Assembly: GCA_937920085.1 (NCBI GenBank)
Contig: CALETE010000042.1
Location: forward strand, 1-64,000
From: an uncultured Alphaproteobacteria bacterium
GTDB lineage: Bacteria > Pseudomonadota > Alphaproteobacteria > Caulobacterales > Caulobacteraceae
DNA: 64,000 bases
Reading direction: 5' to 3'
Positions within the stretch are counted from its first letter, which is position 1. Every line of letters starts with the position of its first letter. This document shows, piece by piece, positions 1 to 8,774 of the stretch. The notes beneath the pieces were generated by a model. The model worked only from the letters and a program-made list of their open reading frames with translations, was not told the DNA's origin and made no database searches. The position numbers and the translations under genes were made by a program.

Positions 1-18
1 ACGACGCTCTTCCGATCT
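1..18 (+). other. Illumina adapter remnant at contig end
   Basis: The first 18 bases, ACGACGCTCTTCCGATCT, are identical to the 3' end of the standard Illumina TruSeq read-1 adapter. They are library sequence, not genome. The helicase frame on the minus strand stays open through them, so the last residues read from this end would be false. Genomic sequence starts at about position 19. Confidence 0.95.
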
Positions 19-2495
19 TCTACCAGGATCGCTCCGAGCTTCATCAGATGGTCGTATTGCTCGCGAACGACGCTTATCACCGCTACCATCAACGGGTGGC
101 CCGGGTAGAGAAAGGCGGCCACCGGCTGTTGATTGATATGACTCTTCTCAAAACAGACCCGCTCGTACTTCTTCTGAACCGGCGCCCCTGAGCCGATCTG
201 CCGGTCGCGCTCCCTTAGAACGACCGGCACATGCAGGATTTCCCAACGCCCCTCTTCGCGGCGTTTTATCTGTCCACCCAAGCGCTGGAAGGCCTCGACA
301 AAGAAGCTCTGGACGTGATGGGGCTGTAGCCGCTGGGCCTCGGCCCGTTCCATTTCCAGCCGCAGCTCATCTACCTTGGTTTGGGGCATGGTGTCGTTGG
401 TGAGCGCCCGGCGCTCAAGAAGTCGCAGAAGGTGCTGCTGATCAACGGCGCCGTCGACCACCTGGAACAGGCGGGCTTTGACATCCTCCTGTTCGCCGTA
501 TTGGATCGCTTCGAACAACAAGTCCTTGAGGGCCGTGCCCTCGAACAATTCGCCCAGGACGTCGTAGACGCGGCCACCGAGCGCCTCCCGAGCAGCCTCC
601 AACTTTTCCAGAAGACGGCCGTAGACCTCGCCCTCACGGGTATCTGCCGCGACCAGGTTCCAAAGGTGGCAGACCTCGGTCTGGCCGATCCGGTGGATCC
701 GGCCAAAGCGCTGTTCGATCTTGTTGGGGTTCCAGGGCAGGTCGTAATTGACCATCAGATGGCCGCGCTGGAGGTTCACGCCTTCACCGGCAGCGTCATT
801 GGCGATGAGGACCAGCATGTCGCGGTCCTGCATGAACCGCTCGACGATCTTACGGCGTTCCTCACGGGTCACACCACCGTGGATCACATCGACGGCGTCC
901 GGCCTGCCGAGACGCGCTCGCACCTTGTCGACAAGATAGTGAAGTGTGTCCTTGGGCTCGGTGAAGATGATCAGCTTGCGCCGGTTGCCATCAGCGTCGA
1001 CCATCAGGTCATCGTCGAGGATGCGGTTGAGCTGGGTCCACTTGGTGTCTTGGCCTGAGCCGAGGACGTTTAGGGCCATGCTTTCCAGCCCCTTTAGCGT
1101 CTGAACTTCGATCTCCAGCTGCTCGATGGTTTCAGCGGTCGTCGCGCCAGTCGAGATCAGATCCTCGATCTCATCGACCTCATCCTGGCCGTATTCCTCA
1201 ATGTCGCGCAGGTCGTCTTCCCGAACATTGTCAACGCTGAAGTCGGTTCGGCCGCCACGACGAGCAAGCCGGGCTTCTGCAAGCTGGTTTTCCAGACGTT
1301 CGCGGCGACGCTTCAGGGACTGATAGATCGCGGCCGGCGACGATGCGAGGCGGCGCTGCAGGATCTGCAACGCAAAGCCGACATTGTTGCGTTTCTTGCC
1401 GTCTTGGTCGGCAAACCGCTGAACGCGGTTCATCTCTGTCCGGACGTATTCTGTGACGGTGCTATAGAGCTCAGCCTCCATGGGCGAGAGCTCGTATTTG
1501 ACCGTGTAGGCGCGGCGCTCGGGGAAAAGTGGTCTGCCGTCAAAACGGAGCAGTTCTTCCTTGGTGAGGCGCCGCATCATGTCGGCGGTGTCAGCATAGT
1601 GGACGCCGTCACGGAAGCGGCCCTCGAACCGGTCGCCATCCAGCAAGGCCATGAAAAGCTGAAAGTCCTCCTCCTTGCCGTTGTGCGGCGTAGCCGACAT
1701 GAGCAGCAGGTTTCGGGACGCCTCGCCTAGCAATTGGCCCAGCTGGTAACGCTTGGTGTATTTCACATTGCCGCCGAAATATGACGCCGACATGCGGTGG
1801 GCTTCGTCACAGATCACCAGATCCCACTCCGTGGAACTGGAGAGCTTCTGCTGCAGGTCTTCGTTGCGGGCCAGCACGTCTAGGCGCGCGATGAGCCGGG
1901 GGTGATCGTTGAATGCGTTTCCGGACCGGGATGTCTCGATCATGTCGCGGGTCAGTATGTCGAACTCCAGACCGAACTTCTGGCCGAGCTCGTCCTGCCA
2001 CTGTTCGACCAGACTGCCTGGCGCCACGATCAGACAGCGTTCGAGATCACTGCGGGCGATCAGTTCCTTGATCAGCAGGCCGGCCATGATCGTCTTGCCG
2101 GCGCCCGGGTCATCGGCGAGCAGGAACCGCAGCGGCTGGCGCGTGAGCATCTCGCCGTAAACCGCAGAAATCTGGTGCGGCAGTGGCTCGACTAGGCTGG
2201 TGTGGATAGCAAGATACGGATCAAAGAAGTGCGCCAGCTTGATCCGGTTGGCCTCGGTGACCAGCCGCAGGAGCGCGCCGTCGGCATCGAAGGACCAGAA
2301 ATGACCTGAAGCGACGAGTTCAAGCCGATGCTCATCGTCGCGATAGAGGGTTGTCTCAGCGACGGACCCATCGTCAGAACGGAAAACAACATTCATGGCT
2401 TGGTTTCCGATCCAGTCGACAGAAAGGATCTGGACCGTCTGAACCGCCGCTATTCCCCGAACGCTCGCCCCATTTCTAATATCTTCCAGTGTCAT
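19..2495 (-). CDS. SNF2-family DEAD/DEAH-box helicase, DrmD-like, 3' end missing
   Basis: Superfamily 2 ATPase of the SNF2 type, expected to move on DNA using ATP. About 825 residues are present, open to the contig edge, so the C-terminus is missing. Translation from the ATG at 2495 (MTLEDIRNGASV) shows motif I LLADDPGAGKT (plus-strand 2090-2120), the DEAH box in VICDEAHRMSA, motif III LLLMSATPHNGKEEDF, a charged insertion, then the C-terminal helicase lobe with LIFTEPKDTLHYLV, LIANDAAGEGVNLQ and QRFGRIHRIGQ. I followed the frame at several points and found no frameshift. Proteins with this motif I and layout include DrmD of class 1 DISARM and related island helicases. No other DISARM gene (methylase, DrmA, DrmB, DrmC) lies in the window, so the system is unassigned. 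The WYL regulator lies 103 bp upstream on the same strand, which suggests one operon. Confidence 0.88.
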
Positions 2496-2598
2496 AGCGA
2501 AGGACCCTGATTCAAAAGGACGCATTCGTTTGAATGGTCACTGAATGAGTTAGAGCCTACCGATCCTGCGCTGCAATGTGTCGGGGGCTCACAGACGT

Positions 2599-3495
2599 TC
2601 ACAAGGCTACTCCACTCACTAGGCCATTGGCTGACGCCATGGCCTGTTCAAACTCAACATGGTTTGCGACGACGACGGGGCGCTCGGCGGGACGGTCATC
2701 CTTCACATCCAACCGTAGTCGTTTGTGTAGGTAGTAGAGAAGGGCTCTTCGCACATAAAGTGTGGAGCGACCTTGGGGCATGTCGTATTCCCAAGCTACG
2801 GCTTCCTGCTGGGACGTGGATAGGTCGGGGTTGGGTTGTAACTCGACCGAGACGATCGTCTGCCAGTCCAGATCAAACTCTCCTTGCGGGCCTGGGGCGT
2901 CGGGACTTCGGAGGTCCTGCCATCGCGACAATATGAAATCCTTGAAAACATTGGTCACGTGGCAATAGCCCCGCACATGCCAACGCAGGCCGTCGGATCC
3001 GAAGGCGTGCGGCGTGACCCTTCGCCACTGGGCCTTAGGGCGCTGGGGGCTCAGGGACTGATAGCGGACTTCAACTGACTGTTTGGCTCGCATGGCGGCC
3101 AGGAGTTCCCGAAAAAGCTGGGGCTCAACCCGTCGGGCGGGAATTGGCATGGCCACGGCCGGCGGGGCAATTCCCAGCCAGGTCTCGCCCTGATCAATGA
3201 CGCCCTGAGCCATAGCGCGAAGCTGGGACAGGTACCGATCGGGCCTGACGTCCAAATAGCGTGGGGCAAAGTTAGGTCCGGCCAGATATCGCTTGGCGCT
3301 GGAGTCGTAGACCAGGTTATCCGGGGCAATTTCGCGATAGGCTGATAGGTCGCTGGAGGCCTGGGGCACAGAAACCCCAAACCGCTCCGTAATGTCCGAG
3401 CGATTGACGCCCCCCTCCCAGAACGCCCGAAACTCAATGAACTCAAGGCGCTGCTCAGCGCCCCACCGCTTCTTCGAGCTGTCACTGTGATCCAT
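2599..3495 (-). CDS. WYL-domain transcriptional regulator, BrxR/CapW-like
   Basis: A 298-residue protein with an N-terminal winged-helix region (about residues 10-80, including DITERFGVSVPQASSDLSAY), a central WYL-type ligand-binding domain (about 130-215, with VEVRYQSLS and RRVTPHAFGSDGLRWHVRGYCH), and a C-terminal region. Length and layout match the BrxR/CapW repressors that control BREX, CBASS and other defence islands. It lies directly upstream of the large helicase in the same orientation and is divergent from rmuC, a usual place for an autoregulated island repressor. The ATG at 3495 gives a full-length N-terminus. The helicase partnership is inferred from position. Any WYL regulator of another process would look alike at this level. 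Confidence 0.85.
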   Translation of the reverse strand: MDHSDSSKKRWGAEQRLEFIEFRAFWEGGVNRSDITERFGVSVPQASSDLSAYREIAPDNLVYDSSAKRYLAGPNFAPRYLDVRPDRYLSQLRAMAQGVIDQGETWLGIAPPAVAMPIPARRVEPQLFRELLAAMRAKQSVEVRYQSLSPQRPKAQWRRVTPHAFGSDGLRWHVRGYCHVTNVFKDFILSRWQDLRSPDAPGPQGEFDLDWQTIVSVELQPNPDLSTSQQEAVAWEYDMPQGRSTLYVRRALLYYLHKRLRLDVKDDRPAERPVVVANHVEFEQAMASANGLVSGVAL

Positions 3496-3521
3496 GGCGC
3501 AGGCCCTATACGAATAGAAAC

Positions 3522-3552
3522 TTGACGGGTAGAATTTATATACCCATATACA
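3522..3552 (+). promoter_or_regulatory. Divergent promoter/operator between WYL regulator and rmuC
   Basis: The 117-bp divergent gap holds an unusually AT-rich stretch. A TTGACG at 3522-3527 can act as a -35 element, with CATATA (3545-3550, 17-bp spacer) or TATACA (3547-3552) as -10 toward rmuC. Overlapping it is the inverted repeat GGGTA (3527-3531) / TACCC (3541-3545). The overlap suggests an operator, possibly for the WYL protein. No binding data can be read from sequence. Confidence 0.4.
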
Positions 3553-3612
3553 AACTATTCACATTAATCGCGCCGGTCAAACGCATTCGACCGCTTCCCG
3601 AAAGGTACACCG

Positions 3613-5109
3613 ATGACCTGGCTCTTGACCCTCACCGCAGCGGTCGCTGCACTCTCGCTTACTCTTCAAATCATCGCCCTTGTCAGGCGTGGCAATGGAC
3701 TTGATCCGACACTGCTCGCGAAGCTTGACTTGCTTGAGGGCGGCATGAAGGAGGTCCCAACGGCCATTCGAGAAGAGGGGCGTTTGATGCGCGAAGAAAA
3801 TCGCAGTTCGCAGTCCACCCTGCAGACCTGGCTTGAGACCCGTCTGACGACATTTGGACAAGTGCAGGGCGAGCAGCTTGCCCAAATGCGGCAGGAAGCG
3901 TCCGATGGACGCGCGAAGCTTGAAGAGGCCTTGAAGACGACAAGTGAGGCCTTTGCCAATACTCAGACCACCCGCCTTGGTGAGACCAATCTCGCCATAA
4001 AGGAGTTGGCGGACCGCCTCGAGAAGTCTCAGTCCGAGGCGCGGGACCTGCAGAAGACTGGCCTTGAGGGGGTAAGCACCAAGATCCAGGAACTGACTGA
4101 GGCAAACGGCAAAAAGCAGGACGCTATCCGTGAGGCCCTGACCCTGAGTCTGGACCAACTGCGCAAGGAGAACGAGACCAAGCTCGAGCAAATGCGTCTG
4201 ACTGTGGATGAGAAGCTGCAGGGCACCCTGGAGACCCGGCTTGGAGAGAGCTTCAAAATGGTCAGCGATCGGCTTGAGCAAGTTCACAAGGGACTTGGCG
4301 AGATGCAGACCCTAGCTACCGGGGTCGGCGACCTGAAGCGCGTTCTGACCAACGTGAAGTCGCGCGGCGGTTGGGGTGAGATGCAGCTGGGCGCCCTGCT
4401 GGGGGACATGCTGACCCCTGAACAGTTCGACACCAACGTCCGCATCCGGCCAGACAGCAATGAAATCGTCGAATTCGCTGTGAGGCTGCCGGGGAAGGTG
4501 GATGACTGCCCCCTGTTTCTGCCGATCGACGCGAAGTTCCCGCAAGAGGATTACGACCGCCTACTGCTGGCTCAGGACAGTGGCCTTCCGGAGGAGATCG
4601 AGAAGGCCGGTTCCGCCCTGGAACGCGCTATCCGGACTCAGGCCAAACTGATCAGCGATAAGTATGTCCATCCGCCGTACTCGACAGATTTCGCGATCAT
4701 GTACCTTCCCACTGAAGGTCTGTTTGCTGAGATGCTTCGCCGGCCTGGGCTCTGCAGCGAGCTTCAGAACCGTTTCCGCGTCATGCTCACCGGCCCGACG
4801 ACCTTGGCTGCGCTTCTAAGTAGTCTGCAGATGGGTTTTCGCACCCTCACTATTGAGAAGCGATCGAGCGAGGTGTGGCAGGTTCTGGGGGCCGCCAAGG
4901 CCGAGTTTAGCAAATACGGCCAGCTCTGGGATAAGGTAGGTAAGCAGCTGACTGCCGCTCAGAACACAGTCACAGAGGCGGGAACTCGCACTCGAGCCAT
5001 TGAACGAACACTCCGGAAAGTGGAGACGATCGAGCTACCCGGGGTGATTGACGAGCTGATCGGCCTTCCAGCAGTTGGGACTGACTTGCGGCCAGAGGGG
5101 ATCGCGTAG
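3613..5109 (+). CDS. rmuC: DNA recombination protein RmuC family
   Basis: A 498-residue RmuC-family protein. It starts with one membrane-anchor helix (about residues 3-23), followed by a long Glu/Gln/Lys-rich coiled coil (about 35-235) and the conserved RmuC domain (about 240-480), recognised by SRGGWGEMQLGALLGDML, LPIDAKFPQEDYDRL, YSTDFAIMYLPTEGL and GPTTLAALLSSLQMGFRTL. E. coli RmuC affects recombination at short inverted repeats, and the domain has a restriction-endonuclease-like fold. It is divergent from the WYL-helicase pair and followed 51 bp later by a small unknown gene. It could be the housekeeping copy or an island member. Position next to a defence-type operon suggests the latter but does not prove it. 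Confidence 0.9.
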   Translation: MTWLLTLTAAVAALSLTLQIIALVRRGNGLDPTLLAKLDLLEGGMKEVPTAIREEGRLMREENRSSQSTLQTWLETRLTTFGQVQGEQLAQMRQEASDGRAKLEEALKTTSEAFANTQTTRLGETNLAIKELADRLEKSQSEARDLQKTGLEGVSTKIQELTEANGKKQDAIREALTLSLDQLRKENETKLEQMRLTVDEKLQGTLETRLGESFKMVSDRLEQVHKGLGEMQTLATGVGDLKRVLTNVKSRGGWGEMQLGALLGDMLTPEQFDTNVRIRPDSNEIVEFAVRLPGKVDDCPLFLPIDAKFPQEDYDRLLLAQDSGLPEEIEKAGSALERAIRTQAKLISDKYVHPPYSTDFAIMYLPTEGLFAEMLRRPGLCSELQNRFRVMLTGPTTLAALLSSLQMGFRTLTIEKRSSEVWQVLGAAKAEFSKYGQLWDKVGKQLTAAQNTVTEAGTRTRAIERTLRKVETIELPGVIDELIGLPAVGTDLRPEGIA

Positions 5110-5160
5110 TTCATAGGGTCAGCTCTGGCGGCGGACCTATCTTCACTATCGAGGGATCTG

Positions 5161-5592
5161 ATGATGACTTGGCGAATAATCCGATCTCGGGAAGTGACCG
5201 GTTCTGCAGGATCTGGAGAGTGGTCCGAATATCTCTGCTACAGGGCTGTAGGGACTGACGTCCACCTTGCTATCTGCATGCACGAAATCGCAGCGGTGCC
5301 AACCGAGTGGTACAATAACGAAGGGGAGCTTCTTACCGAGTTCGCTGACAAGGATGGGCGTATCGCACTGCCCGTTACGATCAATGGCGAACAATTCGAA
5401 GCCTTTGATGGTGAGTACCTTAGAGGTGACATTGGGCAAGACCCGAACTTGCCTGAAATCGTCCTTGAGGACCTCAATGTCGAGACGGTCCGAGAAGCCC
5501 TTGAGGTACTTGAGTGGTCGGAAACGTCCCCAAATGAGATCGCTCAAGTCGTTCAAGAGGCGATAAACTGTGCCAAGGGCGGGACTGATTAA
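5161..5592 (+). CDS. Hypothetical protein
   Basis: A 143-residue acidic protein that I do not recognise. It has no signal peptide, membrane helix or cysteine motif. A GAGGGA ribosome-binding site lies just upstream, and there are adjacent ATG codons at 5161 and 5164. The C-terminal half (ETVREALEVLEWSETSPNEIAQVVQEAINCA) looks helical, and the N-terminal part looks beta-rich. It lies 51 bp after rmuC on the same strand and may be co-transcribed. I prefer this strand over the overlapping minus-strand frame because of the ribosome-binding site, operon position and acidic composition. The 180 bp between it and the tRNA gene show nothing I can name. Confidence 0.6.
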   Translation: MMTWRIIRSREVTGSAGSGEWSEYLCYRAVGTDVHLAICMHEIAAVPTEWYNNEGELLTEFADKDGRIALPVTINGEQFEAFDGEYLRGDIGQDPNLPEIVLEDLNVETVREALEVLEWSETSPNEIAQVVQEAINCAKGGTD

Positions 5593-5772
5593 GGGGCATC
5601 CGAGCTGATTGGCAAGATCGCAGTTTAGCGGGGTGGGCTAGCTCTCGATCTAGCTCGCTTTGCATAGCGAGGCGGATACCTGGGATCCGACATGTTCCTA
5701 CCGTCTGGTGTCTATTTGGTATCGGGCCGTTCTTGGGCCGGCGAGTTTTGGGATTTAAGTCATTGAAAATAA

Positions 5773-5847
5773 TGGTGGATGCGACAGGGATTGAACCTGT
5801 GACCCCCTCGGTGTGAACGAGGTGCTCTCCCGCTGAGCTACGCATCC
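5773..5847 (-). tRNA. tRNA-Val (anticodon CAC)
   Basis: Read on the minus strand, a full cloverleaf folds: acceptor GGATGCG/CGCATCC, D-stem GCTC/GAGC, anticodon stem CCTCG/CGAGG with loop TTCACAC (anticodon CAC, reads the GUG valine codon), and T-arm ACAGG-TTCAATC-CCTGT. Discriminator A and an encoded CCA end follow. Total 75 nt. Confidence 0.97.
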
Positions 5848-5864
5848 CCTTGGAAGGGATGCGC

Positions 5865-6578
5865 CTATAGCCCGCGGTTTGGTTCGGGGCAAGGGCTGAG
5901 GAGGGTGATGCAGGCGGCGACCAGTTGATCATAGTGATCTATGAGGCGGTCGGGCTGGAGGTCGGCCGCTGGAATTTCCGTATAGCCGAAGCTGACCAGG
6001 ATCAGGTGGGCCCCTGCGGCGCGGGCAGCACCGGCGTCGGTGGAGGCGTCGCCGACCATGATGGCGCGGTCGATCTGGCCGCCGGCGGTCTCGACCGCTT
6101 TGATGAGGTGCCGGGGGTCTGGCTTTGGGGCCGGGGCGAGGTCTGCGCCAATCACACTGTCGAAAAAGGGTGAGAGGCCCAGGGCGTCCAAGATCGGGAC
6201 CGACAGGCCGGTGAGCTTATTGGTGCAGACGCTGAGGTGCGCACCCGCCGCCTTGAGGGCCGTTAGGGCCTCAACCACCCCCGGGAAGGGCCTGGAGAGG
6301 TCGGAGCTGTGCTGGCTGTAATGGTCAATGAACCGAGCCAGGAGGCCATCTAGGCGTTTCTCTTCCAAGGCTTGGCCCTGGGCGTGGAGACCCTTTTCCA
6401 GCAGTCGGCGGGCCCCGTGGCCTATGAAGGGCCGGGCCGCCTCGAAGGGCAGAGGCGGCAAGCCTTCCTCGATTAGGATGTGGTTGAGGGTGCCGATCAG
6501 GTCTGGGGCGGTGTCCACCAAGGTGCCGTCCAGATCAAAGGCGATGGTCGCGCCTGTTAAAATCTCTGTGCCAGACAT
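5865..6578 (-). CDS. gph: Phosphoglycolate phosphatase, HAD family
   Basis: A 237-residue HAD-superfamily phosphatase that removes phosphate from 2-phosphoglycolate, a product of DNA repair and oxygenase side reactions. Visible motifs are motif I DLDGTLVDTAPD with both catalytic Asp, motif II VCTNKLTG, the Lys of motif III in KPDPRHL, and motif IV MVGDASTDAGAA. The cap domain lies after motif I, as in Gph. I chose the ATG at 6578 (MSGTEIL) because GGAGGA lies just before it; the longer frame from 6611 lacks a ribosome-binding site. It is divergent from glmU, with 95 bp between starts. Related HAD phosphatases of other specificity cannot be fully excluded. Confidence 0.88.
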   Translation of the reverse strand: MSGTEILTGATIAFDLDGTLVDTAPDLIGTLNHILIEEGLPPLPFEAARPFIGHGARRLLEKGLHAQGQALEEKRLDGLLARFIDHYSQHSSDLSRPFPGVVEALTALKAAGAHLSVCTNKLTGLSVPILDALGLSPFFDSVIGADLAPAPKPDPRHLIKAVETAGGQIDRAIMVGDASTDAGAARAAGAHLILVSFGYTEIPAADLQPDRLIDHYDQLVAACITLLSPCPEPNRGL

Positions 6579-6673
6579 GAAGTCCTCCAAACGTCGCCAT
6601 CGAAACGCCACGCCCTTTCGGCTAAACCAGGGTTGATTGCAACGTCGTCGACGATTCCAGGACTAGAGACACC

Positions 6674-8023
6674 ATGGCCAAACGCGCCGCCGTCATCCTC
6701 GCCGCTGGGCAGGGTACCCGTATGAAGTCAGCGACCCCCAAGCTCCTACACAAGGTGGGCGGCAGGACCCTTCTGGATCGTGTGATCGACACGGTTGAAG
6801 CGGCAGGGTGCGAGAAGATTATTGTCGTCGTCGGCAATCACAGCCCCGGGGTCAGAGACCTGGTGATCAAGCGCTTGGGCCAGGGGGCAATTGCCGTCCA
6901 GGACCCGCCCCTGGGTACAGGGCACGCCGTGCTAGCGGCCCAGGCGGCTCTCGCCGACTTTGACGGTGACGTCTTGATCACCAATGGTGACTGCCCCCTG
7001 CTGTCGCCGGAGGACCTGGTTCCTCTTTTCACCTTGAGGGCGGCAGGAGCAGCCCTGTCCCTGCTCGGATTTAAGCCCGCAGACCCCTTGCTCTATGGGC
7101 GGCTAGTTTGCGGAGACGACGACCACGTCCTGCGTATTGTTGAGGCTAAGGAGGCGACCCCTGAGGAGTTGGCGGTGGGCGACTGCAATGCGGGCATGTA
7201 TTGCGCAGATCGGTCCCAGCTGTTTGCCTGGCTGTCGCGGGTGACCAATGACAATGCCAAGGGCGAGTACTACCTCACCGATATTGTTGGCTTGGCGACC
7301 GGGGAGGCCAAGCCGGTACGTGCCAGCTTCGCCCCAGAAAACGCTGTCATGGGGGCCGACACCCCAGCCCAGCTCGCCCAGGCTGAAGCCATTTTCCAGG
7401 CCCAGGCGCGGGCCCAGCACCTCGCCGAGGGGGTGGCCATGCTGGCCCCCGAAACGGTACATTTTTCGTGGGATACCCAGATCGCGGCTGGGGCCACCAT
7501 CGAACAGTTCGTGGTCTTTGCCCCAGGCGTCACGGTCGAGACTGGGGCGGTAATCCGAGCCTTCAGCCACCTAGAGGGTGCCAGTGTCGCCTCCGGCGCC
7601 CTGATCGGGCCCTATGCTCGCCTGCGGCCAGGGGCCGAGATCGGACCCGAAGCCCACATCGGCAATTTTGTTGAGGTCAAAAAGGTCAAGGTCGGGGCAG
7701 GGGCCAAGGCCAATCATCTGGCCTATTTGGGCGATGGAACCGTGGGGGCGAAGGCCAATCTCGGCGCCGGCACCATTTTTTGCAATTATGACGGCTTTGA
7801 CAAATGGGAGACCCATGTGGGGGAGGGGGCCTTTATCGGCTCCAACACCGCCATTGTCGCGCCACGGACAATCGGTGCCGGCGCCATGACCGGCTCAGGC
7901 TCGGTCATCACCGAAGACGTGCCCAATGACGCCTTGGCCCTTGAGCGCAATGGTCAGGTCAATAAGCTCGGCTGGGCTGCGGCCTTTCGCGCCCGTAAAC
8001 TTGCCAATCGGAAGCCCAAATGA
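6674..8023 (+). CDS. glmU: Bifunctional UDP-GlcNAc pyrophosphorylase / glucosamine-1-P acetyltransferase
   Basis: A 449-residue GlmU, which makes UDP-GlcNAc for peptidoglycan and lipopolysaccharide. The N-terminal uridylyltransferase domain (about 1-225) has the nucleotide-binding signature LAAGQGTRMKS with PKLLHKVGG, and PLGTGHAVL. The C-terminal left-handed beta-helix acetyltransferase domain (about 250-445) has hexapeptide repeats, GNFVEVKKVKVG, the active-site stretch NYDGFDKWETHVGEG and IGSNTAIVAP. Length is normal. The stop overlaps the rpiA start by 4 bp (ATGA), so the two are translationally coupled. First gene of the glmU-rpiA-gor run. Confidence 0.97.
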   Translation: MAKRAAVILAAGQGTRMKSATPKLLHKVGGRTLLDRVIDTVEAAGCEKIIVVVGNHSPGVRDLVIKRLGQGAIAVQDPPLGTGHAVLAAQAALADFDGDVLITNGDCPLLSPEDLVPLFTLRAAGAALSLLGFKPADPLLYGRLVCGDDDHVLRIVEAKEATPEELAVGDCNAGMYCADRSQLFAWLSRVTNDNAKGEYYLTDIVGLATGEAKPVRASFAPENAVMGADTPAQLAQAEAIFQAQARAQHLAEGVAMLAPETVHFSWDTQIAAGATIEQFVVFAPGVTVETGAVIRAFSHLEGASVASGALIGPYARLRPGAEIGPEAHIGNFVEVKKVKVGAGAKANHLAYLGDGTVGAKANLGAGTIFCNYDGFDKWETHVGEGAFIGSNTAIVAPRTIGAGAMTGSGSVITEDVPNDALALERNGQVNKLGWAAAFRARKLANRKPK

Positions 8024-8703
8024 CCCCAGACGATCAAAAACGTGCCTGTGGTGAGGCCGCCGCCGCCCTGGTCGAAGCCGGCATGGTCGTAGGCCTGGGG
8101 ACAGGCTCTACGGCTGCCTGGTTTGTCAAAGCCCTGGCCGCGCGGAACCTCGACATTGTTGGTGTGGCGACCTCCCAGGCCACTGCTGAGTTGGCGCAAA
8201 GCCTCGGCATGAGGGTTGTAGAGCTGGGGCAAACCAAGACCATTGACCTGACCGTCGACGGTGCCGACGAGATCGGTCCGGCCCTGTCCCTGATCAAGGG
8301 CGGTGGCGCAGCACTATTGCGGGAAAAGCTGGTTTGGGAGGCGTCACGCCGGTGCGTGGTCATTGCCGACGCCGCCAAGCGGGTGCCTATTTTGGGTAAG
8401 TTTGCCTTGCCCATCGAGGTGGTGGCCTTTGGCCATGTAACGACCATGGCCAGGATCTGCGACGCCCTGTCAGAGTGTGAGATCGGCATTGCACCGCGAC
8501 TGCGGGTTAAGGACGGCGCGCCAGTCCTCACCGATGGGGGCAATGTCATCTATGATGCCCCTTGTGGAAAAATCCCTGAGCCAGCCGCATTGGCCGACGC
8601 GCTCAAGGCGGTGACAGGGGTTGTTGATCATGGCCTCTTTCTCGACCTTGCGGATCTGGCCCTGATCGGCACGGCGAACGGCGTGATCGAGGTTGAACCT
8701 TAA
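8020..8703 (+). CDS. rpiA: Ribose-5-phosphate isomerase A
   Basis: A 227-residue RpiA that interconverts ribose 5-phosphate and ribulose 5-phosphate in the non-oxidative pentose phosphate pathway. Motifs are the phosphate-binding GLGTGSTAAWFVKAL, the catalytic region DLTVDGADEIGP and KGGGAALLREKLVWE. Length is normal. It overlaps glmU by 4 bp and is followed, after 71 bp with a weak GC hairpin (8720-8735, no T run), by gor. Confidence 0.96.
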   Translation: MTPDDQKRACGEAAAALVEAGMVVGLGTGSTAAWFVKALAARNLDIVGVATSQATAELAQSLGMRVVELGQTKTIDLTVDGADEIGPALSLIKGGGAALLREKLVWEASRRCVVIADAAKRVPILGKFALPIEVVAFGHVTTMARICDALSECEIGIAPRLRVKDGAPVLTDGGNVIYDAPCGKIPEPAALADALKAVTGVVDHGLFLDLADLALIGTANGVIEVEP

Positions 8704-8774
8704 GGGCTGGTCTGTTCACGGGCGGAATGACGCCCTAACTAAGCAGACTGACCCTCGTGCTTCAGGAGCGCCCC

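Noticed and set aside
381..1058. 225-residue plus-strand open frame
   Set aside because: It lies opposite the continuous helicase frame, whose motifs are all recognisable; the plus-strand protein has no recognisable feature.
19..2495. Helicase as a frameshifted pseudogene
   Set aside because: No closed frame is visible because the gene runs off the contig. The frame was followed from 2495 through 2096, 1739, 977 and 53 without a shift.
5146..5556. 136-residue minus-strand frame opposite the small gene after rmuC
   Set aside because: It has no ribosome-binding site and is opposite the operon direction; the plus-strand frame has GAGGGA before its ATG.
8720..8735. Hairpin after rpiA as terminator
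   Set aside because: Only a 5-bp stem (GGGCG/CGCCC) and no T run; gor follows closely on the same strand.
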